Shown here in pieces: positions 51,099-58,265 of a stretch of DNA of 58,265 bases (within the stretch, counting starts at the first letter, position 1; each line of letters starts with the position of its first letter). The DNA is taken from contig CATLIX010000017.1 in assembly GCA_949959185.1 (NCBI GenBank), positions 1 to 58,265 on the forward strand. Direction: 5' to 3'. Below the pieces are notes generated by a model. That model worked only from the letters and a program-made list of their open reading frames with translations, was not told the DNA's origin and ran no database searches. Source of the DNA: an uncultured Eubacterium sp. (GTDB taxonomy: Bacteria > Bacillota > Clostridia > Lachnospirales > Lachnospiraceae). The translations under genes were made by a program, and so were the position numbers.

Positions 51099-53561
51099 AT
51101 GGAAAAGTTTAATGTGGTAAGAGTCCGGTTTCATATAGAAGAAAAGCAGACGCTGGTGATTCAGGGCTGGAAATATAATATGAAGCCGGAGGACAGACTG
51201 GAAATCACGCTGGACGCAAAGGAGCTTCCCTGGGTTCAGAACAGCTACGACGGAATGGAAGTGCGGCAGCGCTATATGATTTACGATTTGGGGATTGAGG
51301 AAGAATATTTTCTCTACGTGACACTGCCGGAAGTCCTGGAGGGCAAAAAAGAACTGGTATTATGGGTGGTTGACGGTGAAGCAGATTCCCAGGGAGAAGG
51401 AAGACGCCCGGTCTACCGGGAAAAAGTATCTCATCTGCAAAAACTTCAAAATGAAATCGATTTCTTCCTGGAACAGGTGACTCTGGAGCAGGAGCATTGT
51501 TATATCAAAGGCTGGGCGGCTTCGGCTTCTCCAGTTGCGGTTCAGGTAAAAGGGCCGGGCGGAAGGCTCCTGGAGAGCCAGGTTTCCTGGCATGAGCGCA
51601 GGGATGTAACTCAGGTGTACCGGGAAGTTTCCAATCTGCCGGACAGCGGATTCGAGATTGTGCTGCCCCATCACGGAATGTCCGGCGTTCACCTGGAGCT
51701 GTCCAACGGAAGCCGGAAAAGCCAGGTGAAAGTGCCCATTGTATCCACGTTCTTTTTTGAGAATATGCTGGGAAATAACTATCTGGGCAAAGGGGCCAGA
51801 TTCCTGCAGCGCCATGGCTGGAAGCAGTTCTGCACCAGAACCATGCAGGTGCTGGCAAAAAAGGCCGCCCCCCAGGGAGATTATGAAAAATACCGGCAGG
51901 CAGTAACGCCAGGAAAAGAAGATTTGGAGAAGCAGAAAAGAGAGACTTTTTCTTTGGCGCCCCTGTTTTCCATTGTGGTGCCCCTGTATAAAACGCCGGA
52001 AAAATACCTGGAACAGCTGGTGGATTCCGTCCGAAGCCAGACCTACGGGAACTGGGAGCTGTGTCTGTCCGACGGAAGCGGAGAAGATTCTCCCCTGGAA
52101 AAATATCTGAAGAAACTGGAAAACCAGGATGCACGGGTGAAGGTTGTCCGTAACAGCAGACCGCTGCAGATATCAGAAAACACCAATCAGGGGCTGAAAG
52201 CTGCCGGAGGAGATTTTGTGGTATTTGCCGACCATGACGACCTGCTGACCCCGGACGCCCTGTATGAATGTGCGAAAGCACTGCAGGAACAGCCGGATAC
52301 GGAGCTGATTTACTCCGATGAAGATAAGATTTCCATGAATGGAAAACATTATTTTCAGCCCCATTTCAAATCAGACTACAATCCGGATTTGCTCTGCAGT
52401 ATGAACTACTTCTGCCATCTTGTGGCGGCAAAAAAATCTCTGATTGAAAGGGCCGGTATGCTGGACTCTGCCTTTGACGGAGCGCAGGATTATGACTTTG
52501 TGCTGCGGTGTACGGAGCATACCCAGGCCATTTACCATATCCCGAAGGTATTGTATCACTGGCGTGCCCATGAGAATTCCACAGCGGAGAACCCGGAGAG
52601 CAAGCGGTATGCCTTTGAGGCCGGTATGCGGGCGGTACAGGCTCATTTTGACCGGCTTAAGATTCCTGCCAGAGTGGAAATGGGGGAATATCCCGGACTG
52701 TACCGGACACGCTATCAGTGGAAGGAACAGCCTCTGATTTCTATTCTGATACCCAATAAGGACCATACGGAGGATTTGAATAAGTGTATTCAATCCATTG
52801 AGGAAACCTCCACCTATCGGAACTATGAGTATATTATAATAGAAAATAACAGCGAACTGCCGGAAACCTTTGATTATTACAAAAAGCTGGAGCAGGAAAA
52901 CAAAAAAGTCCGGGTGGTTTACTGGGAGGGAGCATTTAATTTTTCAGCCATCAACAATTTCGGCGCAGAATCTGCCAGAGGCGAGTATCTGCTGCTGTTA
53001 AACAACGATACGGAAATCCGGAACCCGGACTGCCTGTGGGAGCTTTTGGGCCCCTGTATGCGGGAAGATGTGGGGATTACCGGAGCCAGGCTCTACTATG
53101 AAGACGGAACCATACAACATGCGGGGGTGGTGATTGGCTTTGGAGGAATTGCAGGCCATACCTTTATCGGATTTGACGGGAAAGCCAACGGATATTTTTC
53201 CCGTATTATCTGCGCCCAGGACTACAGTGCGGTGACCGCAGCTTGTATGATGACGAAAAAATCCCTGTACCAGCAGGTGGGAGGCCTGACGGAAGAACTG
53301 GCGGTGGCTTTTAATGATATTGATTACTGCATGAAAGTCAGAAAATTTGGAAAGCTGATAGTATATAACCCGTACGCAGAGCTCTTTCATTATGAATCAA
53401 AATCCCGCGGACTGGAAGATTCTCCGGAAAAGCAGGAACGTTACTATAAAGAAATGAAATATTTTGTGACAAAGTGGCAGGAATTTATGGACAGGGGAGA
53501 CCCTTATTACAATCCCAATCTGACGTTGTCCAAAGCAGATTTTTCTTTAAAGCAGATATAA
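51099..53561 (+). CDS. Double GT2 glycosyltransferase with N-terminal beta modules
   Basis: The 820-residue protein has an N-terminal region with two beta-sandwich-like modules marked by IQGWKYN (about 21-27) and IKGWAAS (about 136-142). GT2 domain 1 (about 288-530) has SIVVPLYKTPEKYLEQLV and ADHDD at about 377-381. GT2 domain 2 (about 545-800) has SILIPNKDHTEDLNKCI, LNNDTE at about 634-639 and the base-containing FNDIDYCMKV. Tandem GT2 enzymes often build alternating linkages in rhamnan-type polymers; since dTDP-rhamnose genes are present, rhamnose is a reasonable donor for one domain. The GW modules may bind the growing chain. It is between wzt and the capping-enzyme candidate. Confidence 0.85.
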   Translation: MEKFNVVRVRFHIEEKQTLVIQGWKYNMKPEDRLEITLDAKELPWVQNSYDGMEVRQRYMIYDLGIEEEYFLYVTLPEVLEGKKELVLWVVDGEADSQGEGRRPVYREKVSHLQKLQNEIDFFLEQVTLEQEHCYIKGWAASASPVAVQVKGPGGRLLESQVSWHERRDVTQVYREVSNLPDSGFEIVLPHHGMSGVHLELSNGSRKSQVKVPIVSTFFFENMLGNNYLGKGARFLQRHGWKQFCTRTMQVLAKKAAPQGDYEKYRQAVTPGKEDLEKQKRETFSLAPLFSIVVPLYKTPEKYLEQLVDSVRSQTYGNWELCLSDGSGEDSPLEKYLKKLENQDARVKVVRNSRPLQISENTNQGLKAAGGDFVVFADHDDLLTPDALYECAKALQEQPDTELIYSDEDKISMNGKHYFQPHFKSDYNPDLLCSMNYFCHLVAAKKSLIERAGMLDSAFDGAQDYDFVLRCTEHTQAIYHIPKVLYHWRAHENSTAENPESKRYAFEAGMRAVQAHFDRLKIPARVEMGEYPGLYRTRYQWKEQPLISILIPNKDHTEDLNKCIQSIEETSTYRNYEYIIIENNSELPETFDYYKKLEQENKKVRVVYWEGAFNFSAINNFGAESARGEYLLLLNNDTEIRNPDCLWELLGPCMREDVGITGARLYYEDGTIQHAGVVIGFGGIAGHTFIGFDGKANGYFSRIICAQDYSAVTAACMMTKKSLYQQVGGLTEELAVAFNDIDYCMKVRKFGKLIVYNPYAELFHYESKSRGLEDSPEKQERYYKEMKYFVTKWQEFMDRGDPYYNPNLTLSKADFSLKQI

Positions 53562-53624
53562 TTTTTGAAAAATTAGTGATAAATACCTGTTTTAGCAGAT
53601 AAGGAACCGGGAATGGAGGATACT

Positions 53625-55787
53625 ATGGAAAAAATCGGAAAGGTTGTGCTGGATACCGCCTGTTATCCGGGAGAGGATTTATACAGCGACGGAGCTGTGG
53701 AAGACCGGATTCTGGAACTGGTCAGGACATATCCGGAGCAGGAATACAATCAGGTGATTGCCAGAGAGCAGGACTGGGCGGTGATGTATCATCTGGCCCA
53801 TGAGCGGGGCAATATTCTGAGCTGGTATCCCTTTGAACCGGGAAGCAAACTGCTGGAAATCGGTTCCGGCTGCGGCGCGGTGACCGGCGCGGCGGCAGCT
53901 TCCGCAGCTTCCGTCACCTGTGTGGATTTGTCCATGAAGCGCAGCACCATCAACGGAGTGCGTCATCAGGACCGGGAGAATATTAAAATCTGTGTGGGCA
54001 ATTTTCAGGATATCGAAAAAGGGCTGGAGCAGGATTTTGACTATGCGACACTGATTGGCGTATTTGAATATGGCAGAGGCTATATGGAGGGGGAAAAGCC
54101 CTACCATAAGTTTCTGACTACGGTGATGAACCATTTAAGACCCGGCGGAAAACTGCTGATTGCCATTGAAAATAAACTGGGGCTGAAATACTGGGCAGGC
54201 TGCCGGGAGGACCATACGGGGACTTTTTTTGAGGGACTGGAAGGGTATCATCATACGGAAGGAGTCCGCACCTTTTCCCGTCCAGAGCTGATTCGGATTC
54301 TGGAAGAATGCGGATATGAGGACTACCGGTTTTACTATCCCTATCCGGATTATAAATTTCCAACGGTCATTTATTCCGATGAATATCTGCCCGGAACCGG
54401 GGAACTGAACCGGAATATCTGTAATTTTGACCGGAACCGTCTGGTACTGATGGATGAAGGCCGGGTATTTGACCAGCTTTCTGAAGACGGTCTGTTTCCC
54501 CTGTATGCCAATTCCTTTTTTGTGGAAATAACGAATCCCTCCAATGATGGGGAATCAGAAAAAGAGCAGGTGCTTTACACGAAATATTCCACGGGCCGGG
54601 CTCCGGAATTTGCCATCCGAACCTGTATCGGCAGAGACGTCCGGGGCGGATATTTTCTGTACAAAACAGCAGAATATCCCCAGGGGCGTCATCATATCCA
54701 ATCAGCAGCGAAAGCCGGAGCAGAACTTGAGAAGCTCTGGGGAGGAAAAGGTATGCTGCGGCCCAATCGATGCAGACTGGAAGACGGACGGGTATTTTTT
54801 GAATATCTGAAAGGGACTACTCTGGAGGAAAAACTGGACAGGCTGCTGGAACAGGGAGAAGAACAGCAGGTCCGGGAATGGATGGAAGCAGCCTTTGACA
54901 GAATACTGGCCGGCGCGCCCACCCAGGAATTTCAGATAACACCGGAGTTTCAGCAGGTATTCGGACAGGTATCCTTTCAGGAGCCGGAACCGGCTTTTTC
55001 TGCAGCAGATGTGGATTTGATTTTTTCCAATCTGTTGCTGACAGAAGACGGGAGCTGGCATGTGCTGGATTATGAATGGACCTTTTTCTTTCCGATTCCG
55101 GCGGGCTACGTTCTCTGGCGCGCATTTCACTACTATACGGAAGGAGCGGAAGGAAGAAAAAAATTAAAAGAAGACTTAACTCTGTGCAGGAAATATGGAA
55201 TCTCCGGAGACAGAGAAGAACAGTATAAAATAATGGAGCAGAATTTCCAGGCATATATCAGAAAAGGCTACGTTCCTGCCGGAGAGCTGTACCGCACCAT
55301 GGGCAAACAGGCCTTACCGCTGGGAGAACTTCTGGCTGAGACAGACAGGAGAAGAATCCAGGTGTACCTAGATTACGGACAGGGATTTTCCGAGGAGCAA
55401 TCCTTTTTCCTGGACCAGGGAGTCCGGCAGGAGATTACCGCTGAACTTACTATTCCGGCAGGGGTTTCCGGCCTCTGGCTGGATCCGGCCCTGAGTTCCT
55501 GTATGTTAAAGGATGTGAAACTGTTCTGGATTGGTTCGGACGGGCAGACGTCGCCTGTGAAATACAGCACTACCGGGTTTGAAATGGAAAAAAACTGTTA
55601 TTTATTTGACAATTCTGACCCAAAGATTATAATAGAAGAAATCCCTGAGGAGAACAGAAGAATGAAAATTTCCTGGCGTATCAGTATTCTGGAGGAGGAA
55701 ACGGCAGTTATGCTGATGGACAGGCTGAATGCCAGGGGACGGATGAAAAAGAAAGTACGGGGTCTGCTCCGAGGGCAGGAACCATAA
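53625..55787 (+). CDS. Methyltransferase-kinase fusion, candidate glycan chain-terminating enzyme
   Basis: The 720-residue protein starts with a class I SAM methyltransferase (about residues 40-300; KLLEIGSGCGAVTG at 76-88, VTCVDLSM, HLRPGGKLLIAIENKLG). A region with kinase-like features follows (about 315-520): FLYKTAEYP as possible nucleotide-binding strand, FFEYLKGTTLEEKL as hinge, DVDLIFSN (Asp462/464, Asn469) as catalytic loop and HVLDYEW (Asp482) as metal-binding strand. A C-terminal beta-rich domain ends the protein. Methyltransferase plus kinase next to wzm-wzt matches the logic of WbdD, which methylates and phosphorylates O-antigen ends to stop elongation and license export. The start at 53613 is possible; GGAGG at 53615-53619 favours 53625. 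Confidence 0.7.
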   Translation: MEKIGKVVLDTACYPGEDLYSDGAVEDRILELVRTYPEQEYNQVIAREQDWAVMYHLAHERGNILSWYPFEPGSKLLEIGSGCGAVTGAAAASAASVTCVDLSMKRSTINGVRHQDRENIKICVGNFQDIEKGLEQDFDYATLIGVFEYGRGYMEGEKPYHKFLTTVMNHLRPGGKLLIAIENKLGLKYWAGCREDHTGTFFEGLEGYHHTEGVRTFSRPELIRILEECGYEDYRFYYPYPDYKFPTVIYSDEYLPGTGELNRNICNFDRNRLVLMDEGRVFDQLSEDGLFPLYANSFFVEITNPSNDGESEKEQVLYTKYSTGRAPEFAIRTCIGRDVRGGYFLYKTAEYPQGRHHIQSAAKAGAELEKLWGGKGMLRPNRCRLEDGRVFFEYLKGTTLEEKLDRLLEQGEEQQVREWMEAAFDRILAGAPTQEFQITPEFQQVFGQVSFQEPEPAFSAADVDLIFSNLLLTEDGSWHVLDYEWTFFFPIPAGYVLWRAFHYYTEGAEGRKKLKEDLTLCRKYGISGDREEQYKIMEQNFQAYIRKGYVPAGELYRTMGKQALPLGELLAETDRRRIQVYLDYGQGFSEEQSFFLDQGVRQEITAELTIPAGVSGLWLDPALSSCMLKDVKLFWIGSDGQTSPVKYSTTGFEMEKNCYLFDNSDPKIIIEEIPEENRRMKISWRISILEEETAVMLMDRLNARGRMKKKVRGLLRGQEP

Positions 55788-55829
55788 GGCGAGCAACTGT
55801 AACAGAGTAAACTGCAAAAGGATAAAGGT

Positions 55830-57197
55830 ATGAGAAGACGAGAACAGTACAAGCATTTATTGAATCTGGCGGCAAACTGCATAATGCTGGCTCTGGAGGC
55901 AGTCATGTTCGGTTATCTGTGGTATGAGATTTATTATCCCATGCTGGAGAAGGCCAACCGGCCCTGGCACAGAGGAAACTGGGCTGTCATCGGGATTTAC
56001 ATGCTGATACTGTATTTTTTTACCAGAACCTTTGGAGGATACCGGATTGGCTATCTGCGGATTACCGATATCTGTCTGTCCCAGATACTTTCCATTTTCT
56101 GCGCCAACGTGATTGGCTATCTGCAGGTATGCCTGGTGGCCAACGATTATATGCCGGCCCACCCTATGATTGTGCTGACCGGAGCGGAGCTCCTGGTGAT
56201 TCTGCCGGGGGTATATCTGGTGCGTTTTATCTACACCAGGCTGTACCCGCCCAGAAAAATGATTGTGATTTACGGGGAACATTCGCCCCTGGAACTGATA
56301 GATAAAATCAATGCCCGGAAAGACAAATACAATGTGTGCGCCACAGCCAGCGTGTACCTGGGATATGAGGAGCTTTATCTGCGGATTCTGGAATACGAAG
56401 CGGTGGTGCTCTGCGACCTGCCCACCAGTATGCGCAATCCCATTTTGAAATTCTGCTTTGACCAGAACAAACGGACTTATATTACGCCGAAAATTTCAGA
56501 TATTATACTGACGGGTACGGAGCAGATTCATCTTTTTGACTCGCCGCTGATGTTGTCCAGAAACCGGGGGCTGCCCATTGAACAGCGGTTTGTAAAGCGG
56601 GCCATGGACATTGTGCTGTCTTTGATTGCCATTGTGATTTCCTCGCCGGTGCTGCTTCTGATTGGACTGAGTATCAAATTATACGACAGAGGGCCTGTAT
56701 TTTACACTCAGGAACGACTCACCAGAGACGGAGAAGTGTTCCGGATTATCAAATTCCGCAGTATGCGGATGGATTCCGAGCGGGAAGGAGCCCAGTTAGC
56801 CCGGAAGGACGACGACCGGATTACCCCGGTGGGCAGAATCATCCGTCGGACCCATTTTGACGAGCTGCCCCAGATATTCAATATCCTGAAAGGAGAAATG
56901 TCCTTTGTGGGGCCGAGGCCTGAGCGGGAAGTGATTGCAAAAGAATATGAAGCGGTGATACCGGAATTCAGTTTCCGCCTGAAAGTCAAGGCAGGGCTTA
57001 CGGGATATGCCCAGATATACGGAAAATATAATACCACACCTTACGATAAATTAAAACTGGATTTAACATATATTGAAAACTATTCCTTCTGGCTGGATAT
57101 CAAACTGATGCTGATGACCTTTAAGATTATTTTCCAGAAAGAAAACACAGAAGGGATTGATAAAAAGCAGAAGACAGCCATCCGCAGGCAGAACTGA
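55830..57197 (+). CDS. Polyprenyl-phosphate glycosyl-1-phosphate transferase (initiating enzyme)
   Basis: The 455-residue enzyme starts glycan assembly by moving a sugar-1-phosphate onto undecaprenyl phosphate. It has four N-terminal helices, a central CoA-binding-like regulatory region (KMIVIYGEHSPLELIDKINARKDKYN), then a membrane re-entrant helix and the catalytic bacterial sugar transferase domain. That domain carries KRAMDIVLSLIAIVISSP, FRIIKFRSMR, THFDELPQIFNILKGEMSFVGPRPE and KAGLTGYAQIYGKYNT. This is the long (WbaP/CpsE/EpsL-like) form. It is a likely initiator for the glycan exported by Wzm/Wzt. AAAGG lies before the ATG. Confidence 0.92.
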   Translation: MRRREQYKHLLNLAANCIMLALEAVMFGYLWYEIYYPMLEKANRPWHRGNWAVIGIYMLILYFFTRTFGGYRIGYLRITDICLSQILSIFCANVIGYLQVCLVANDYMPAHPMIVLTGAELLVILPGVYLVRFIYTRLYPPRKMIVIYGEHSPLELIDKINARKDKYNVCATASVYLGYEELYLRILEYEAVVLCDLPTSMRNPILKFCFDQNKRTYITPKISDIILTGTEQIHLFDSPLMLSRNRGLPIEQRFVKRAMDIVLSLIAIVISSPVLLLIGLSIKLYDRGPVFYTQERLTRDGEVFRIIKFRSMRMDSEREGAQLARKDDDRITPVGRIIRRTHFDELPQIFNILKGEMSFVGPRPEREVIAKEYEAVIPEFSFRLKVKAGLTGYAQIYGKYNTTPYDKLKLDLTYIENYSFWLDIKLMLMTFKIIFQKENTEGIDKKQKTAIRRQN

Positions 57198-57222
57198 CAG
57201 AAAAAATACATGGAGAAAACAC

Positions 57223-58011
57223 ATGGCAGACGTGGAGCGTATGGAACAGAACCGGAAGGATGACCGAATCAGTATCGTGATTCCTGTTTACAATTCAGAA
57301 AAGTATATAGAAGCAACCATCCGGTGCATACAGGCCCAGACCTGTCCGGACTGGGAAATTATTTTTGTGGACGACTGCTCCGGGGACAGGAGCGTTTCCA
57401 TTATCGAGTCTTATCTGTCTGAAGACAGCCGTATGCACCTGTACCGGAATGAGCGGAACATGGGGCCTGCTTATACCCGGAACCGGGGAATCAAAAAGGC
57501 CTGCGGCAGGTATCTGGCCTATATGGACGCAGATGACCTGTGCGACCGGGACAAGCTGGAAAAGCAGCTTCGGTTTATGAAAAAAACAGGCTGCGCCTTC
57601 TGTTTTACGGGCTATGAATTTGCAGGAGCAGACGGAGTGCGCAACGGGAAAGTAGTTCACGTTCCCCAAAAGATTGATTATAAAGGGGCCCTGAAACGCA
57701 CCACCATTTCCACCATAACCGTTATGTTTGACCGGGCTCAGATTCCCACGGAAGTGCTGACCATGCCTTTAAATGCCAGAGGGGAAGATACGGCCACCTG
57801 GTGGAAAATTCTGCGGCATGGATATGTGGCATATGGAATTGACGAACCTCTGTCTGTTTACCGGAGATATCCGGGCAGCAGGTCTTCCAACAAGCTGGAC
57901 GCAGCCTGGGGAACCTGGAAAATGTACCGGGAATGCGAACATCTGTCCCTGTTAAAAAGCAGTTACTATTTTTGCCACTATATTTTAAATGCATTAAAGA
58001 GAAGAATGTAA
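57223..58011 (+). CDS. GT2 glycosyltransferase
   Basis: The 262-residue product has ISIVIPVYNSEKYIEATIRCIQ, IIFVDDCSGD, AYMDADDL as the DxD motif and LNARGEDTATWWKILRHGYVAYGI near the C terminus, the EDxxxW-type base motif. It resembles galactosyl/glucosyl-transferases acting early on lipid-linked sugars, and it lies directly after the initiating transferase, so it may add the second sugar. The frame from 57157 overlaps the previous gene; GGAGA supports the ATG at 57223. It is the last gene in the window. Confidence 0.85.
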   Translation: MADVERMEQNRKDDRISIVIPVYNSEKYIEATIRCIQAQTCPDWEIIFVDDCSGDRSVSIIESYLSEDSRMHLYRNERNMGPAYTRNRGIKKACGRYLAYMDADDLCDRDKLEKQLRFMKKTGCAFCFTGYEFAGADGVRNGKVVHVPQKIDYKGALKRTTISTITVMFDRAQIPTEVLTMPLNARGEDTATWWKILRHGYVAYGIDEPLSVYRRYPGSRSSNKLDAAWGTWKMYRECEHLSLLKSSYYFCHYILNALKRRM

Positions 58012-58049
58012 CCCGGAATTCCCATCAAATTTCCATCATATTTATCCAT

Positions 58050-58055
58050 TATAAT
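58050..58055 (+). promoter_or_regulatory. Isolated TATAAT box after the last gene
   Basis: A consensus -10 hexamer 39 bases after the last stop, without a convincing -35 at 16-18 bases. It could start a transcript containing the hairpins at 58140-58265. Confidence 0.3.
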
Positions 58056-58139
58056 AACAGGCGTGTAATTTCAAAACAGGGATAAACAGGCATGGAGCTG
58101 GCAGGAGGAGGGTTCCGTTCTTCGTAACAGTTCAGCCCA

Positions 58140-58265
58140 GGACTTTGCACCTGCTGCAAAGTCCGTGAGAATGTGTAATGGTTGAGATGAATCCGGCCTC
58201 TTTGCCGAAGGCAAACTGGAACAGGCCGGATTCAGTAACTATGAAGCCGAAGGCTGAATAGTTAC
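58140..58265. repeat. Cluster of three hairpins at the window end
   Basis: GGACTTTGCA/TGCAAAGTCC (58140-58149 / 58155-58164). GAATCCGGCCT/AGGCCGGATTC (58189-58199 / 58223-58233) encloses TTTGCC-GAA-GGCAAA. GTAACTAT/ATAGTTAC (58235-58242 / 58258-58265) encloses AGCC-GAA-GGCT. The second and third share the nested layout with a GAA triloop. No gene is visible here; the structure may continue past the window. Confidence 0.65.

Noticed and set aside
1-58265. tRNA, rRNA, transposase, integrase or phage genes
   Set aside because: None was recognised by eye on either strand; the dispersed palindromes carry no coding sequence.

Overview
The window looks like chromosomal DNA of a motile, low-to-mid GC Gram-positive anaerobe of the Clostridia, most likely a gut Lachnospiraceae. 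This rests on AGGAGG-type ribosome binding sites, the comF-yvyF pairing, an mreB homologue beside rod genes flgF/flgG/flgJ, the cdaA-cdaR-glmM module and many InlB-type repeat surface proteins. Genus and species cannot be fixed from sequence alone. Almost all genes are on the + strand; two small genes (47322-48662) are on the - strand. No rRNA, tRNA, CRISPR array, transposase or prophage gene was seen.

Layout: (1) 1-4679, uvrB (5' end outside the window) and uvrA. (2) 4922-7331, a chemoreceptor broken by a one-base frameshift and an overlapping FMN-carrier lipoprotein. (3) 7859-11008, mreB-like gene, flgF, flgG and a FlgJ-type rod protein, then recD2 (11013-13211). (4) 13319-16112, an ABC importer of the TrpXYZ type. 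(5) 16463-17612, comF and a YvyF-like flagellar regulator. (6) 17996-23706, two membrane proteins, cdaA, cdaR, glmM and HPr: c-di-AMP signalling tied to cell-wall precursor synthesis. (7) 23785-58011, a very large cell-surface glycan locus.

The glycan locus carries a complete dTDP-L-rhamnose set (rfbD at 23785; rfbB, rfbA, rfbC at 41239-44006). It has an ADP-heptose route (gmhA, bifunctional hldE, gmhB) with a GT9 heptosyltransferase-like enzyme. It also has a Wzx-like flippase, an acyltransferase, polytopic GT-C-like proteins and several GT2 glycosyltransferases. A second block (48887-58011) has its own strong promoter and encodes Wzm, Wzt with a C-terminal glycan-binding domain, a double GT2, a methyltransferase-kinase fusion resembling the chain-capping logic of WbdD, and a polyprenyl-phosphate sugar transferase. 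Between the blocks lie two InlB-repeat secreted enzymes (a GH-like and a transglutaminase-like protein), an XRE regulator with a small membrane partner sharing the same C-terminal module, and an exact-heptad coiled-coil protein.

The least explained DNA is a dispersed family of intergenic palindromes (4711, 16149, 17739, 42365, with remnants at 7389 and 17893). Their arms differ between copies but stay base-paired, and three of them are followed by a second hairpin module that also changes in a compensated way. With the capped-glycan export operon and the heptose operon, this is the best candidate for something undescribed.
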